This document shows, in pieces, positions 51,841-61,034 of a stretch of 64,000 nucleotides of DNA (positions are counted from its first letter, which is position 1; every line of letters begins with the position of its first letter). Below the pieces are notes generated by a model that worked only from the letters and a program-made list of their open reading frames with translations, made no database searches and was not told where the DNA came from. The position numbers and the translations under genes were made by a program. This DNA is from CADCTB01 sp963768975. Its GTDB lineage: Bacteria; Actinomycetota; Acidimicrobiia; Acidimicrobiales; AC-14. The stretch covers positions 186,001-250,000 of the forward strand of contig CAVYKB010000019.1 in assembly GCA_963768975.1 (NCBI GenBank). Reading direction: 5' to 3'.

Positions 51841-53991
51841 TGGCGAGCATGGTCTGCGGGTTCTGCTCGGTGGGGTGCTCGCTCGACGTCAACGTGAAGG
51901 ACGGCGTCGCCGTCTCGCTGACACCCACCAAGGACTACCCGGTGAACCTGGGCATGGCCTGCCCCAAGGGGTGGGAGGCCCTGACGCCCCTGCGGGCACC
52001 GGACCGGGCCACCACCCCGCTCCTGCGGCGGGCGAAGGACCAGCCGCAGGAGCCGGTCGACTGGCCGACCGCCCTCGACGCCATGGTCAGCCGGTTCAAG
52101 GCCGTCCAGGCCGAGCACGGCCCCGAGTCGGTGGCGTTCCTCTCCACCGGCCAGATCGCCTCGGAGGAGATGGCCCTGCTCGGCGCGCTGGCCAAGTTCG
52201 GCATGGGCATGGTCCACGGCGACGGCAACACCCGCCAGTGCATGGCCACCGCCGTCGTCGCCTACAAGGAGGCGTTCGGCTTCGACGCCCCGCCGTACAC
52301 CTACGCCGACCTCGAGGAGTCCGACGTCATCGTGCTGTGGGGGGCCAACCCCTGCATCGCCCACCCGATCCTGTGGGAGCGCATCTGCCGCAACCGCCAC
52401 CACCCCGAGATCGTCGTCGTCGACCCCCGGGTGACCGAGACCGCGGCTGCCGCCACCCAGCACTACCCCCTCCTGCCCAAGTCCGACCTCACCCTGGCCT
52501 ACGGCCTGGCCCACCTGCTCATCGCCTGGGGTGCGGTCGACAAGGACTTCGTCGCCAGGTCGACCTCGGGGTTCGAGGGCTTCGCCGCCCACGTGGAGGC
52601 CTTCACCCCGGAGCGGGTCAGCGCCGCCACCCGCCTACCGGTGGACGCCCTGGAGCTCATGGCCGACACCATCGCCTCGGGGAAGCGGGTGTCGTTCTGG
52701 TGGACCATGGGCGTCAACCAGAGCCACGAAGGCACCCGCCTGGCTCAGGCCATCATCGCCATCGGCCCTGCTCACCGGGAACATCGGCCGGCCCGGGACC
52801 GGCGCCAACTCGATCACCGGGCAGTGCAACGCCATGGGCTCCCGCCTGTGGGCCAACTGCACCAACCTGCTCGGCGGTCGGGACTTCGCCGACCCTGCAG
52901 CGCGGGCGGAGGTCGCCGGGATACTCGGGATCGAGGAGTCCTGCATCCCCGACCGTGGCAGCTGGGCTTACGACCAGATCGTCGAGGCCATCCGTCACGG
53001 CACGATCAAAGCCCTCTGGGTGGTCGCCACCAACACCGCTCATTCGTGGATCGACCAGGATGACGTCCGCAACCTGCTGGGGCGCCTGGATGTGCTCGTC
53101 GTGCAGGATCTCTACCCGACCACGGAGACGGCTCAGCTGGCCGACATCGTCCTGCCCGCCGCCGGCTGGGGCGAGAAGGAGGGCACGTTCGTCAACTCCG
53201 AGCGCCGGTACGGGCGCATCCGCCGGGTGGTGCGGGCGCCGGGCCAGGCCCTCGCCGACTTCTCCATCTTCAAACTCGTGGCCGACGCCTGGGGGTGCGG
53301 CGAGATGTTCGAGGAGTGGTCCTCGCCGGAGGCGGTCTTCGGCATCCTCCAGCGCCTGAGCGCCGGCCGCCCCTGCGACATCACGGGGATCGGTGGCTAC
53401 GAGGAGATCGAAGCGTCGGGCGGGATCCAATGGCCCGCGCCGGCACGCGCCGCCGGCGGGGCTGGGGCCCCCGCCGCCAGTGGCGGGCGTGGTCCGAAGG
53501 ACCCGGGTGCCCGCCACCAGGAAACACGGCTGTTCGAGGACGGGCGCTTCTTCCACCCTGACGGGAGGGCGCGGTTCATCTGGGAGGAGCCCAGGCCCGT
53601 CGCCGAGCCCACGACCGAGGAGTTCCCGTTCATCCTGCTCACCGGGCGGGGCAGCTCCAGCCAGTGGCACACCCAGACCCGCACGTCGAAGTCGGCGATC
53701 CTCCGCACCCTCTACCCGGAGAAGCCGTACGTCGAGATCTCGCCGGCGGATGCCGCCGCCCTCGGCGTAGCCCCCGACGATTGGGTCCTCGTCGCCTCGG
53801 CCCGGGGCGAGATGGAGGCCCGGGCCTACGTGACGCCGACCGTCGCCCCCGGCCAGGTCTTCGTTCCCATGCACTACGCCGGCACCAACCGCCTGACCCG
53901 GCCCAGCTTCGACCCGTACTCCCGCCAACCGTCGTACAAGTCGGCCGCCGTGGGTGTCCGACCAATAGCGGAGCGTCCTCGGTACAGTTAG
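51840..53991 (+). pseudogene. Assimilatory nitrate reductase catalytic subunit, frameshifted
   Basis: A molybdopterin oxidoreductase of the NasC/NarB type, which would reduce nitrate to nitrite. It starts at GTG 51840, overlapping the previous stop. The N-terminus has the [4Fe-4S] ligands Cys6, Cys9, Cys13 and Cys41 and then FLSTGQIASEEMALL and DLEESDVIVLWGANPCIAHP. At 52761-52770 the frame changes by +1: the N-terminal part ends RLAQAIIAI and the continuation LLTGNIGRPGTGANSITGQCNAMG is one base out of frame; removing a G near 52764 joins them. The C-terminal part is complete (TGRGSSSQWHTQTRT, PMHYAGTNRLT). The joined product is about 716 residues, normal for the family. Either the gene is broken in this strain or the extra base is a sequencing error. 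Confidence 0.88.
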
Positions 53992-53995
53992 CCGT

Positions 53996-54316
53996 GTGGC
54001 CCCCCGAGTCGCCGAGCACATCGTTCGGGGACGGCTGTTTGGTCCCGACCGCTTGCTGCGCGTCGACCTCCACGGAATCTCGGAGTTCGGTGCCGGCGAC
54101 GAGCGCGCCCTCATCCGGTGGGAGTGGGTCGAGGCGGTCGCGGTGGAGCGGGGATCGGTCGTCGTCCGCGGTGCCGACGAGGCCATCGTGATGCCCTCGG
54201 GTGCCTTCGGCCTGACCACCGACGACCTGGCCGAGGAGCTCGAACGGGCCCGAGCCATCCACCACCGCTCCGACGTGATCGCCCGGCTGACCACCGACGC
54301 CGGCGACGACGAATGA
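53996..54316 (+). CDS. Hypothetical protein, possible PH-like fold
   Basis: A 106-residue protein from GTG 53996. It alternates beta strands (RVAEHIVRGRLFGPDRLLRVD, ALIRWEWVEAVAVERGSVVV, DEAIVMPSGAFGL) and ends in a helix (AEELERARAIHHRSDVIARL). The pattern suggests a small PH-like or beta-barrel domain. There are no catalytic motifs, metal sites or signal peptide. Its stop overlaps the next start, so it is coupled to the small membrane protein. Confidence 0.65.
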   Translation: MAPRVAEHIVRGRLFGPDRLLRVDLHGISEFGAGDERALIRWEWVEAVAVERGSVVVRGADEAIVMPSGAFGLTTDDLAEELERARAIHHRSDVIARLTTDAGDDE

Positions 54317-54687
54317 AGCTCCCTCGCCCGCCCCGGCCCTCGCCCCGCCAGCTCAGTGCCGCGCTGGCGATCCTCGGTCTGCTGGCCGGGCTGGCGTTCG
54401 TGCTCTTGCCTGTGGAAGCTTCCCTCGACGATGACCCCCTCCTCGGCCTGGTGCCCTTCTCGCCGGCTCTGGGCCAGGCCGTGGCCCGGGTCGACTGCGG
54501 GGCGCCGGTGACAAACTTCGGCCGGCGGTCGGACGACCTCAGCTTGGCCTCGCTGGCTCGCGACGGCGTCTGTCGCAACGCGGCGGCCAAGCGGGCGGCG
54601 ACTGCGGTGGCGGCGGTGGCACTGGCCGGCGTCCTCGGCCTCATCACCTTCGCCGGGGCCCGCAATCGCGAACTGGCGGTGGCGTGA
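54313..54687 (+). CDS. Small membrane protein with two helices
   Basis: A 124-residue protein starting ATG 54313 (overlap with the previous stop). A Pro-rich N-terminus precedes helix 1 (LSAALAILGLLAGLAFVLLPV); an extracytoplasmic loop carries Cys in RVDCGAPV and DGVCRN, which can form a disulfide; helix 2 is ATAVAAVALAGVLGLITFAGA. This two-helix, two-Cys layout is common among actinobacterial proteins of unknown role. The gene overlaps the GTG start of gluA and may belong to that operon. Confidence 0.65.
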   Translation: MKLPRPPRPSPRQLSAALAILGLLAGLAFVLLPVEASLDDDPLLGLVPFSPALGQAVARVDCGAPVTNFGRRSDDLSLASLARDGVCRNAAAKRAATAVAAVALAGVLGLITFAGARNRELAVA

Positions 54688-55430
54688 TGGCCGGCGAGCC
54701 GCTCGTGGTCATGGAGAAGGTCAACAAGCACTTCGGCGACCTCCACGTCCTCCAAGACATCGACCTCACCGTCGACAAGGGCGAAGTCGTCGTCGTCATC
54801 GGCCCGTCCGGCTCCGGCAAGTCCACGCTGTGCCGCTGCATCAACCGCCTCGAGCCCATCGGCTCGGGGACCATCACGATCGACGGCGTGGCCCTGCCCG
54901 AGGAGGGCAAGGGCCTGGCCCGGCTGCGGGCCGACGTGGGAATGGTCTTCCAGTCCTTCAACCTGTTCGCCCACAAGACGATCCTCCAGAACGTCACCCT
55001 CGGTCCCATGCGGGTGCGCAAGCTCTCGAAGAACGCAGCCCGCGAGCGGGGCATGAAGCTCCTCACCCGGGTCGGAATTGCCGAGAAGGCCGACAGCTAC
55101 CCCGCCGAGCTGTCGGGTGGCCAGCAGCAGCGGGCGGCCATCGCCCGGGCGCTGGCCATGGAGCCCAAGCTCATGCTCTTCGACGAGCCGACGTCCGCCC
55201 TCGACCCCGAGATGATCAAAGAGGTGCTCGACGTCATGGTGGAGCTCGCCCGCGAGGGGACCACCATGGTGGTGGTCTCCCACGAGATGGGCTTCGCCCG
55301 TTCCGCGGCCCAGCGGGTGGCCTTCATGGACGGCGGGCGGATCATGGAGATCGCCACTCCCGAGCAGTTCTTCAGCCACCCCGAAACCGACCGGGCCAAG
55401 GACTTCCTGTCGAAGATCCTGGCCCACTGA
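54684..55430 (+). CDS. gluA: Amino-acid (glutamate-type) ABC transporter ATPase
   Basis: A 248-residue ABC ATPase of the polar amino-acid family (GlnQ/GluA). Walker A is GPSGSGKST, the Q-loop is GMVFQSFNLFAHKT, the signature is LSGGQQQR, Walker B is MLFDEPTSALDPE and the switch His is in VVSHEMGF. It starts at GTG 54684 or ATG 54687. The gene order ATPase, binding protein, permease, permease is that of gluABCD, the glutamate uptake system of Corynebacterium and relatives. Confidence 0.93.
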   Translation: MMAGEPLVVMEKVNKHFGDLHVLQDIDLTVDKGEVVVVIGPSGSGKSTLCRCINRLEPIGSGTITIDGVALPEEGKGLARLRADVGMVFQSFNLFAHKTILQNVTLGPMRVRKLSKNAARERGMKLLTRVGIAEKADSYPAELSGGQQQRAAIARALAMEPKLMLFDEPTSALDPEMIKEVLDVMVELAREGTTMVVVSHEMGFARSAAQRVAFMDGGRIMEIATPEQFFSHPETDRAKDFLSKILAH

Positions 55431-55468
55431 GTGTTCAGTACCGAGCAACACAACCTGAGGAGAGAGCG

Positions 55469-56419
55469 ATGGGAAATATCCGTTTGATGGCAGCCTCGCT
55501 GGCTGCCCTTGCGCTTGTAGCAACCGCCTGTGGTGACGACGAGGACCCAGCCGTCAGCGGTGGGCAGTCCACCGCCACGACAACGGCCTCCAAGCCGACC
55601 TTCGCCGCCGGGACGACCATGGCCTCGCTCCAGAGCAAGGGCAAGATCGTCGTCGGCGTGAAGTTCGACCAGCCCGGCCTGGGCCAGAAGAACCCCGTCA
55701 CCAACAAGGTGGAGGGCTTCGACGTCGAGATCGCCAAGCAGATCGCGCTGGGCATCTTCGGCGGCAGCATCAACGACATCGAGAGCAAGATCGAGTTCCG
55801 GGAGTCCATCACGGCCAACCGTGAGGTCTTCCTCGAGAACGGCACGGTCGACATGGTCGTCGCCACCTACACCATCAACGACGCCCGCAAGCAGCGGATC
55901 GACTTCGCCGGCCCGTACTACATCGCCGGCCAGGACATCATGGTCAAGGCCAACGACACCAGCATCAAGGGTGTCAACGACCTGGCCGGGAAGAAGACCT
56001 GCAGCGTCCGCAACTCGACGCCGGCTGCCAACATCAAGCGCCTGGTCCCGACCGCAGACCTGACCGAGTTCGACCAGTACTCCGACTGTGTCCAGGCCCT
56101 CAGGGACAACCGGGTCACGTCGGTGACCACCGACAACTCGATCCTCCTCGGCTTCGTGGCCGCTAGCCCCACCGAGTTCAAGATCGTGGGCAACAAGTTC
56201 ACCGACGAGCCCTATGGCATCGGTGTCAAGCGCGGTGACGACGCCTTCCGCACCTACATCAACGACCGGCTGGAGGCCATCTACGCCAACGGCGAGTGGG
56301 CCAAACTGTTTGTCGCCACCCTGGGTAAACTGGGCATCCCCACGCCCACCCCGCCGCCGGTGAACCGCTACGCCTCCGCCGGCGCGGCGCCGGCTACTAC
56401 CACCACCGCCCGGCCGTAG
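55469..56419 (+). CDS. gluB: Glutamate-type ABC transporter substrate-binding lipoprotein
   Basis: A 316-residue family 3 binding protein. The lipobox is VATAC in the first 23 residues, and a Thr/Ser-rich linker follows. VVGVKFDQPGLGQKNP, VEGFDVEIAKQIA, VDMVVATYTINDARKQRIDFAGPYY and AGKKTCSVRNST are typical of glutamate and glutamine binding proteins. A gaggaga ribosome site precedes ATG 55469. A Pro/Thr-rich C-terminal extension after about residue 285 is longer than usual. Confidence 0.93.
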   Translation: MGNIRLMAASLAALALVATACGDDEDPAVSGGQSTATTTASKPTFAAGTTMASLQSKGKIVVGVKFDQPGLGQKNPVTNKVEGFDVEIAKQIALGIFGGSINDIESKIEFRESITANREVFLENGTVDMVVATYTINDARKQRIDFAGPYYIAGQDIMVKANDTSIKGVNDLAGKKTCSVRNSTPAANIKRLVPTADLTEFDQYSDCVQALRDNRVTSVTTDNSILLGFVAASPTEFKIVGNKFTDEPYGIGVKRGDDAFRTYINDRLEAIYANGEWAKLFVATLGKLGIPTPTPPPVNRYASAGAAPATTTTARP

Positions 56420-56470
56420 CGCCGGTTCTCGGACGGGTCCACGGGGTCAACGAAATGACGCACTGACCCC

Positions 56471-57115
56471 GTGGACGTCGTCTTCGACAACCTCGACGTC
56501 TTCCTGGAAGGCATGCGCCGGACCGCGGAGCTGAGCGTGCTGTCCTTCGTCTTCGCCTTCCTGGTGGGCATCCTCCTGGCCGCATTCCGGGTCAGCCCCG
56601 TGCCGCCGCTGCGCTGGGCCGCGGCCACCTTCGTCGAGCTGGTCCGTAACACCCCGCTGCTGGTGCTCATGTTCATCGTGGTGTTCGCCTTCCCCAGCAT
56701 CGGCTTCACTTGGTCGTACTTCCTGTCAGCCGTCGTCGTGCTCTCGGCCTACACGGCCACCTTCGTGGGCGAGACGGTCCGATCGGGCATCAACTCGGTT
56801 TCCAAGGGCCAGGTCGAGGCGGCCCGGGCCCTCGGCCTGACGTTTCCCCAGGTGCTGCGCATGGTGGTCATGCCGCAGGCGCTGCGCACCGTCGTGGGCC
56901 CCCTGGGTGGCATCTTCATCGCTCTCCTGAAGAACTCCGGCGTGGCCGTCGCCATCAACGTGCCCGAGTTGACCAGCGCGGCCAACCAGGTGGGCACGGA
57001 CACGGCCCAGTTCATCCCCGCCTTCCTCGGCGCGGCCACCGCCTACCTCGTGCTGACCATCCCGTCGGGCTTCGCCACGACGTGGCTCGAGCGCCGGCTG
57101 GCGATTAAGCGATGA
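56471..57115 (+). CDS. gluC: Amino-acid ABC transporter permease
   Basis: A 214-residue permease of the HisM/GluC type with about five helices. The pattern LVRNTPLLVLMFIVVFAFP is conserved in this family, and EAARALGLTFPQVLRMVVMPQALR is the ATPase-contact (EAA) loop. GTG 56471 follows the binding-protein gene by 51 bases. Its stop overlaps the next permease gene (ATGA). It forms one half of the channel with gluD. Confidence 0.92.
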   Translation: MDVVFDNLDVFLEGMRRTAELSVLSFVFAFLVGILLAAFRVSPVPPLRWAAATFVELVRNTPLLVLMFIVVFAFPSIGFTWSYFLSAVVVLSAYTATFVGETVRSGINSVSKGQVEAARALGLTFPQVLRMVVMPQALRTVVGPLGGIFIALLKNSGVAVAINVPELTSAANQVGTDTAQFIPAFLGAATAYLVLTIPSGFATTWLERRLAIKR

Positions 57116-58011
57116 CCGCGCCGTTCCTCGGAGACGCGCTCGGGCCGAAGGGCCGGCGCCAGACCCGCATCCTCACCGTTATCAGCGCGGCCGTGATCCT
57201 GGGTTTCCTCTTTGTGGCCTTCTCCCGGCTGGCCGAGAAGGGCCAGCTCGACGAGGCCAAGTGGGAGCCGTTCACCCAGTGGCCCGTCCAGAAGTTCTTG
57301 CTCGAGGGGTTGCGGACCACGGTGGAGGTGTCGCTGGTCTCCATGGTCGGGGCCATGGTGCTGGGCACGTTCCTGGCCCTGGCCCGCCTGGCCCGCACCG
57401 GGGCCATCCGCTGGACCACGACGCTGTTCGTGGAGTTCTTCCGGGGCCTGCCGCTCGTGCTGCTGATCTTCTTCTGCGCCCTGGGGCTGCCCGCCTACGG
57501 CGTCGACCTGTCGGTCTTCTGGTATGTCGCCATCGGCTTGATCGTCTACAACGGCTGTGTCCTCGGTGAGATCTTCCGGGCCGGGATCCTGTCGCTCGAC
57601 CGGGGCCAGACCGAGGCGGCCTACGCCCTGGGCATGGGCTACTGGCAGGCCATGTTCCTGGTGATCATCCCCCAGGCGGCGCGGCGCATGATCCCCGCCA
57701 TCGTCAGCCAGCTGGTCACCCTGCTCAAGGACTCCTCGCTGGGTGCCGCGGTGGCGTTCGAGGAGGCGCTGCGCCGGGCCCGGATCAACGGCGAGTTCTT
57801 CCAGAACCCCCTGCAGTCGCTCTTCGTGGTCGCCGTGCTCTACATCGTCGTGAATTTCGCCCTGAGCATGCTGGCCCGCCGCCTCGAGGTCCGCCAGCGC
57901 CGGCGGTACAACTCCGGCGCCATCGTCGTCGCCGGCGCCGGGATGGAGGTGGCCCTCATCGGCGCCGTCGGGGAGGCGGCCGAGGGGAGGGACTCGACTA
58001 CCGGAGCTTGA
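57112..58011 (+). CDS. gluD: Amino-acid ABC transporter permease
   Basis: A 299-residue second permease. It has an N-terminal helix, the family strand VEFFRGLPLVLLIFFCALGLP, and the EAA loop TEAAYALGMGYWQAMFLVIIPQAARRM. A hydrophilic C-terminal tail (about 265-299) extends beyond the last helix. ATG 57112 overlaps the gluC stop. Its end overlaps the end of the convergent lipoprotein gene by 14 bases. Confidence 0.92.
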   Translation: MTAPFLGDALGPKGRRQTRILTVISAAVILGFLFVAFSRLAEKGQLDEAKWEPFTQWPVQKFLLEGLRTTVEVSLVSMVGAMVLGTFLALARLARTGAIRWTTTLFVEFFRGLPLVLLIFFCALGLPAYGVDLSVFWYVAIGLIVYNGCVLGEIFRAGILSLDRGQTEAAYALGMGYWQAMFLVIIPQAARRMIPAIVSQLVTLLKDSSLGAAVAFEEALRRARINGEFFQNPLQSLFVVAVLYIVVNFALSMLARRLEVRQRRRYNSGAIVVAGAGMEVALIGAVGEAAEGRDSTTGA

Positions 58012-58636
58012 GGCTGCCGGCGATGGTGGAGGCCACCTCGGCCGGCGCCGCGGCCACCGTGAGGATGTAGGCCTTGCCATTCTCCAGCAGGTAGTACTGG
58101 ATCGAGTCGGTGGGGACGGTGCCGTCGTCGGTTTGGACGGGAATGCGGAAAGCCAGCCTGATCGCCGGCTTGCCGGCCATCGTCGCCGGCTCCTGGTTGA
58201 AGTTGGAGGCCTGCACGCCCCGGAGGGCCTCGATGGAGGCGGTGACAACCTCCGCGACCGTCTTCTGGTCGGGCTTGTCGGCGGTGAGGTTGGCGTTGGC
58301 CACGCCGTCGGTGGCGACGGCCATGAACAGCCCGCCCGACTGGCCCAGGACCCGGGCCTGGTTGAGGATCGACGCCAGCTTGGGATTGGCCAGGCGCAGG
58401 GAGTTGGCGCTCTTGTCGAAGTCGGCAGGGTTGATGCTCAGCGGGATCTGGGTCCAGCTCGCCGGCACGGCGAGGGCGAAACCCTCCTTGTCGTCGCTGG
58501 CCACGGTGTAGCCGTCGGGCGCGGTGATGGCTGGCGCCTTGGGGTCACCGCCGCAGCCGGCCATGGCCAGGAAGAGGAGACACAGGGCCGCGGCCGCCGC
58601 ACGAGTAGAGGCTGGCAACCTAGAGGGCTGAGTCAC
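57998..58636 (-). CDS. Lipoprotein of unknown function
   Basis: A 212-residue exported lipoprotein from GTG 58636 (the frame extends to 58687, but that part would precede the signal peptide). The lipobox is LAMAGC at about 23-28, followed by GGDPKAPAITAPDGY. The mature domain (FALAVPASWTQIPLSINP, then VASTIAGSLKLR at the end) resembles the Mog1/PsbP-like lipoproteins found in actinobacteria, which have no known activity. It lies just upstream of the convergent end of gluD and downstream of trpS on the same strand. Confidence 0.75.
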   Translation of the reverse strand: MTQPSRLPASTRAAAAALCLLFLAMAGCGGDPKAPAITAPDGYTVASDDKEGFALAVPASWTQIPLSINPADFDKSANSLRLANPKLASILNQARVLGQSGGLFMAVATDGVANANLTADKPDQKTVAEVVTASIEALRGVQASNFNQEPATMAGKPAIRLAFRIPVQTDDGTVPTDSIQYYLLENGKAYILTVAAAPAEVASTIAGSLKLR

Positions 58637-58658
58637 CGGCACAGGATACGTGTGCCGG

Positions 58659-59645
58659 TCAGCTGCGGGACAGCAATCCCACCGCATCCCTCGCCCGGGT
58701 GAGGGTGGCGCCGGCGACCGCCTCCGCCTTCTCGGCCCCGCGCCGGAGTGTGACCCGCACGGCCTCGGGATCGGCGGCGAGGGCCTGGTAGCGCTCCCGT
58801 ACGGGCCGGACCAGCTCGATCACCGCGTCGGCGGCATCGGCCTTGAGCGGGCCGTACTGGGAGTACCCGCCGGCCAGGTCCTCGGGCCGGCGGCCGGTGG
58901 CCGCGGCGAGGATGGCCAGGAGGTTGGAGACGCCCGGCTTCTTCTCGGGGTCGAACTCCACGTCGGTGCCGGTGTCGGTGACGGCCCGCTTGAACTTGCG
59001 GGCGATGGTGTCGGGCTCGTCGAGGAGCAGGACAGTGCCCTGCGGCGACTCGGCCGACTTGGACATCTTGGCGGTCGGCTTCTGAAGATCCATGATCCGC
59101 GCCCCGACCTTGGGGAGCACGGCTTCGGGCACGACGAACGTGTCGCCGTAGCGGTGATTGAACCGCAGGGCGATGTCGCGGCAGAGCTCCAGGTGCTGGC
59201 GCTGGTCCTCGCCGACGGGCACCCGGTCGGCGTCGTAGAGCAGGATGTCGGCCGCCTGGAGGACGGGATAGGTGAAGAGGCCGACCCGGGCCGACTCCTC
59301 GCCGTCCTTGGATTTCTCCTTGAACTGCACCATGCGCCGTAGCTCTCCCATGCTGGCCACGCACTCGAGGATCCACGACAGCTCGGGGTGCTGGTGGACG
59401 TGGCTCTGCACGAAGAGGGTGCACACCTCGGGGTCGAGGCCGGCGGCGACGAGCAGGAGGGTGAGCTCCAGCGTCTTGGCCCGGAGCTCGGCCGGGTCGC
59501 GGGGCACCGTGATGGCGTGGAGGTCGACCACGCAGAAGTAGGAATCCTGCACGTGCTGGTCCTCGACCCAGTTCCGGATGGCGCCCAGGTAGTTGCCGAG
59601 GTGGATGTCGCCGGTGGGCTGGATGCCGGACAGGACTCTGGCCAT
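58659..59645 (-). CDS. trpS: Tryptophanyl-tRNA synthetase
   Basis: Class I tryptophan-tRNA ligase, 328 residues. The HIGH motif appears as HLGN (15-18, PTGDIHLGNYLGAI) and the KMSKS loop is intact (193-197). TYPVLQAADILLYDAD and GEDQRQHLELCRDIALRFN are tryptophan-specific landmarks. ATG 59645 is the start. It lies alone on the minus strand, opposite the scpA-aroA series. Confidence 0.97.
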   Translation of the reverse strand: MARVLSGIQPTGDIHLGNYLGAIRNWVEDQHVQDSYFCVVDLHAITVPRDPAELRAKTLELTLLLVAAGLDPEVCTLFVQSHVHQHPELSWILECVASMGELRRMVQFKEKSKDGEESARVGLFTYPVLQAADILLYDADRVPVGEDQRQHLELCRDIALRFNHRYGDTFVVPEAVLPKVGARIMDLQKPTAKMSKSAESPQGTVLLLDEPDTIARKFKRAVTDTGTDVEFDPEKKPGVSNLLAILAAATGRRPEDLAGGYSQYGPLKADAADAVIELVRPVRERYQALAADPEAVRVTLRRGAEKAEAVAGATLTRARDAVGLLSRS

Positions 59646-59698
59646 GGGTGGCGATGGTATGCGGGGGCCGGCGGACCCCGCCCGGTATTCTCCGGGGC

Positions 59699-60475
59699 GT
59701 GTCGTACGCGGTCCACACCGATGTCTACGAGGGGCCCTTCGACCTCCTGCTCCACCTCATCCTGCGCGACGAGGTGGATCTCTACGAGATCTCTCTCAGC
59801 CGCATCGTCGACGGCTTCCTGGCCCACCTGGACAGCGTGGTCGCCGCCCTCGACCTGGACGTGACCACCGAGTTCCTCGTAATCGCCGCCACCCTGGTCG
59901 ACCTGAAGGCCCGCCGGCTGCTGCCCGGGCCGGTCGACGTGGAGGTCGACGAGGAGCTAGCCCTGTTCGAGCACCGCGATCTGCTGCTGGCCAGGCTCAT
60001 CGAGGCCAAGACGTTCCGCGACGCCGGCAGCGCCCTGGAGGGCCTGGCCCAGGCCGCCAGCCGGTCCTGGCCCCGCACCGCCGGCTTGGAGGAGCGGTTC
60101 CTCGACATGGCCCCCGACCTGCTGGCCGGCGTCACCCCGGCTGACGTCCACGCCGCGTGGCTGCGGGTTTCCGCGCCGGCGGCGCCGCCACCCCGGGTCG
60201 TGCTCGACCACGTGGCGCCGATCAGGGTGAGCATGGAGGAGGCGGTCGACGACCTCCTCTCCCGCCTCCCCGGCGCCGGCCACCTCACGTTCCGGGCGCT
60301 GACCGAGGGCCTGACCGACCGCATCGAGGTCATCGTGCGGTTCCTGGCCGTCCTCGAGCTCTACAAGCAGGGCCTGATCGAGATCGGCCAGGCGATCACC
60401 TTCGGCGACCTGGAGCTGACCTGGGTGGGGGAGGAGGGCTCCGTCCTCGCCGGCATGGATTCCTACGATGGCTAG
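59699..60475 (+). CDS. scpA: Segregation and condensation protein A
   Basis: ScpA is the kleisin that joins SMC heads with ScpB for chromosome compaction. The 258-residue protein from GTG 59699 has the family N-terminus VHTDVYEGPFDLLLHLI and DEVDLYEISLSRI (SMC neck contact), and a C-terminal winged helix (VEVIVRFLAVLELYKQGLIEI). The upstream open part of the frame is not conserved. It overlaps scpB by eight bases. Confidence 0.95.
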   Translation: MSYAVHTDVYEGPFDLLLHLILRDEVDLYEISLSRIVDGFLAHLDSVVAALDLDVTTEFLVIAATLVDLKARRLLPGPVDVEVDEELALFEHRDLLLARLIEAKTFRDAGSALEGLAQAASRSWPRTAGLEERFLDMAPDLLAGVTPADVHAAWLRVSAPAAPPPRVVLDHVAPIRVSMEEAVDDLLSRLPGAGHLTFRALTEGLTDRIEVIVRFLAVLELYKQGLIEIGQAITFGDLELTWVGEEGSVLAGMDSYDG

Positions 60476-61034
60476 CGAAACGCGCCGAGCGGTAGAGGCC
60501 GTCTTGATGGTGGCCGACGAGCCGGTCGAGCCCCATCTGCTGGCCCAGCTCCTGGAGATCAGCCCGGCCCGGGTTGACGAGCTGTGCGAGGAGCTGGCCG
60601 CCGCTTACGAGGCCGAGGACCGGGGTTTCGTCCTGGCCCGGGTGGCCGGCGGATGGCGGTTCCAGAGCCACCCGGACCTCGCCCCCTACATCGAGCGCTT
60701 CGTGCTCGATGGCCAGCCGTCCCGCCTCTCGCCGGCGGCGCTGGAGACGCTCGCCATCGTGGCCTACAAGCAGCCGGTCTCCCGGGCCCAGGTGGCGGTG
60801 ATCCGGGGCGTGAACGCCGATGCGGTGATGCGCACGCTCTCCCAGCGGGGGTACGTCGAGGAGGTCGGCCGCGACCCCGGCCCCGGCCAGGCCGTGCTCT
60901 ACGGGACCAGCCGGCTGTTCCTCGAGCGCCTCGGCGTCGACTCCCTGGCCGATCTGCCGGCCCTGGGCGACTTCGTCCCGAGCGCGGAAGTCGTCGAGGC
61001 ACTCGAGCGGGGTCTGGGCGCCGACGACCCGTGA
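60468..61034 (+). CDS. scpB: Segregation and condensation protein B
   Basis: ScpB dimerises and binds the middle of ScpA. The 188-residue protein has two winged-helix domains, with AVEAVLMVADEPVEPHLLAQLL and LSPAALETLAIVAYKQPVSRAQVAVIRGVNADAVMRTL (about 85-122), and ends with LPALGDF. It overlaps scpA at the start and rluB at the end (GTGA), so translation of the three is coupled. Confidence 0.95.
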   Translation: MASETRRAVEAVLMVADEPVEPHLLAQLLEISPARVDELCEELAAAYEAEDRGFVLARVAGGWRFQSHPDLAPYIERFVLDGQPSRLSPAALETLAIVAYKQPVSRAQVAVIRGVNADAVMRTLSQRGYVEEVGRDPGPGQAVLYGTSRLFLERLGVDSLADLPALGDFVPSAEVVEALERGLGADDP

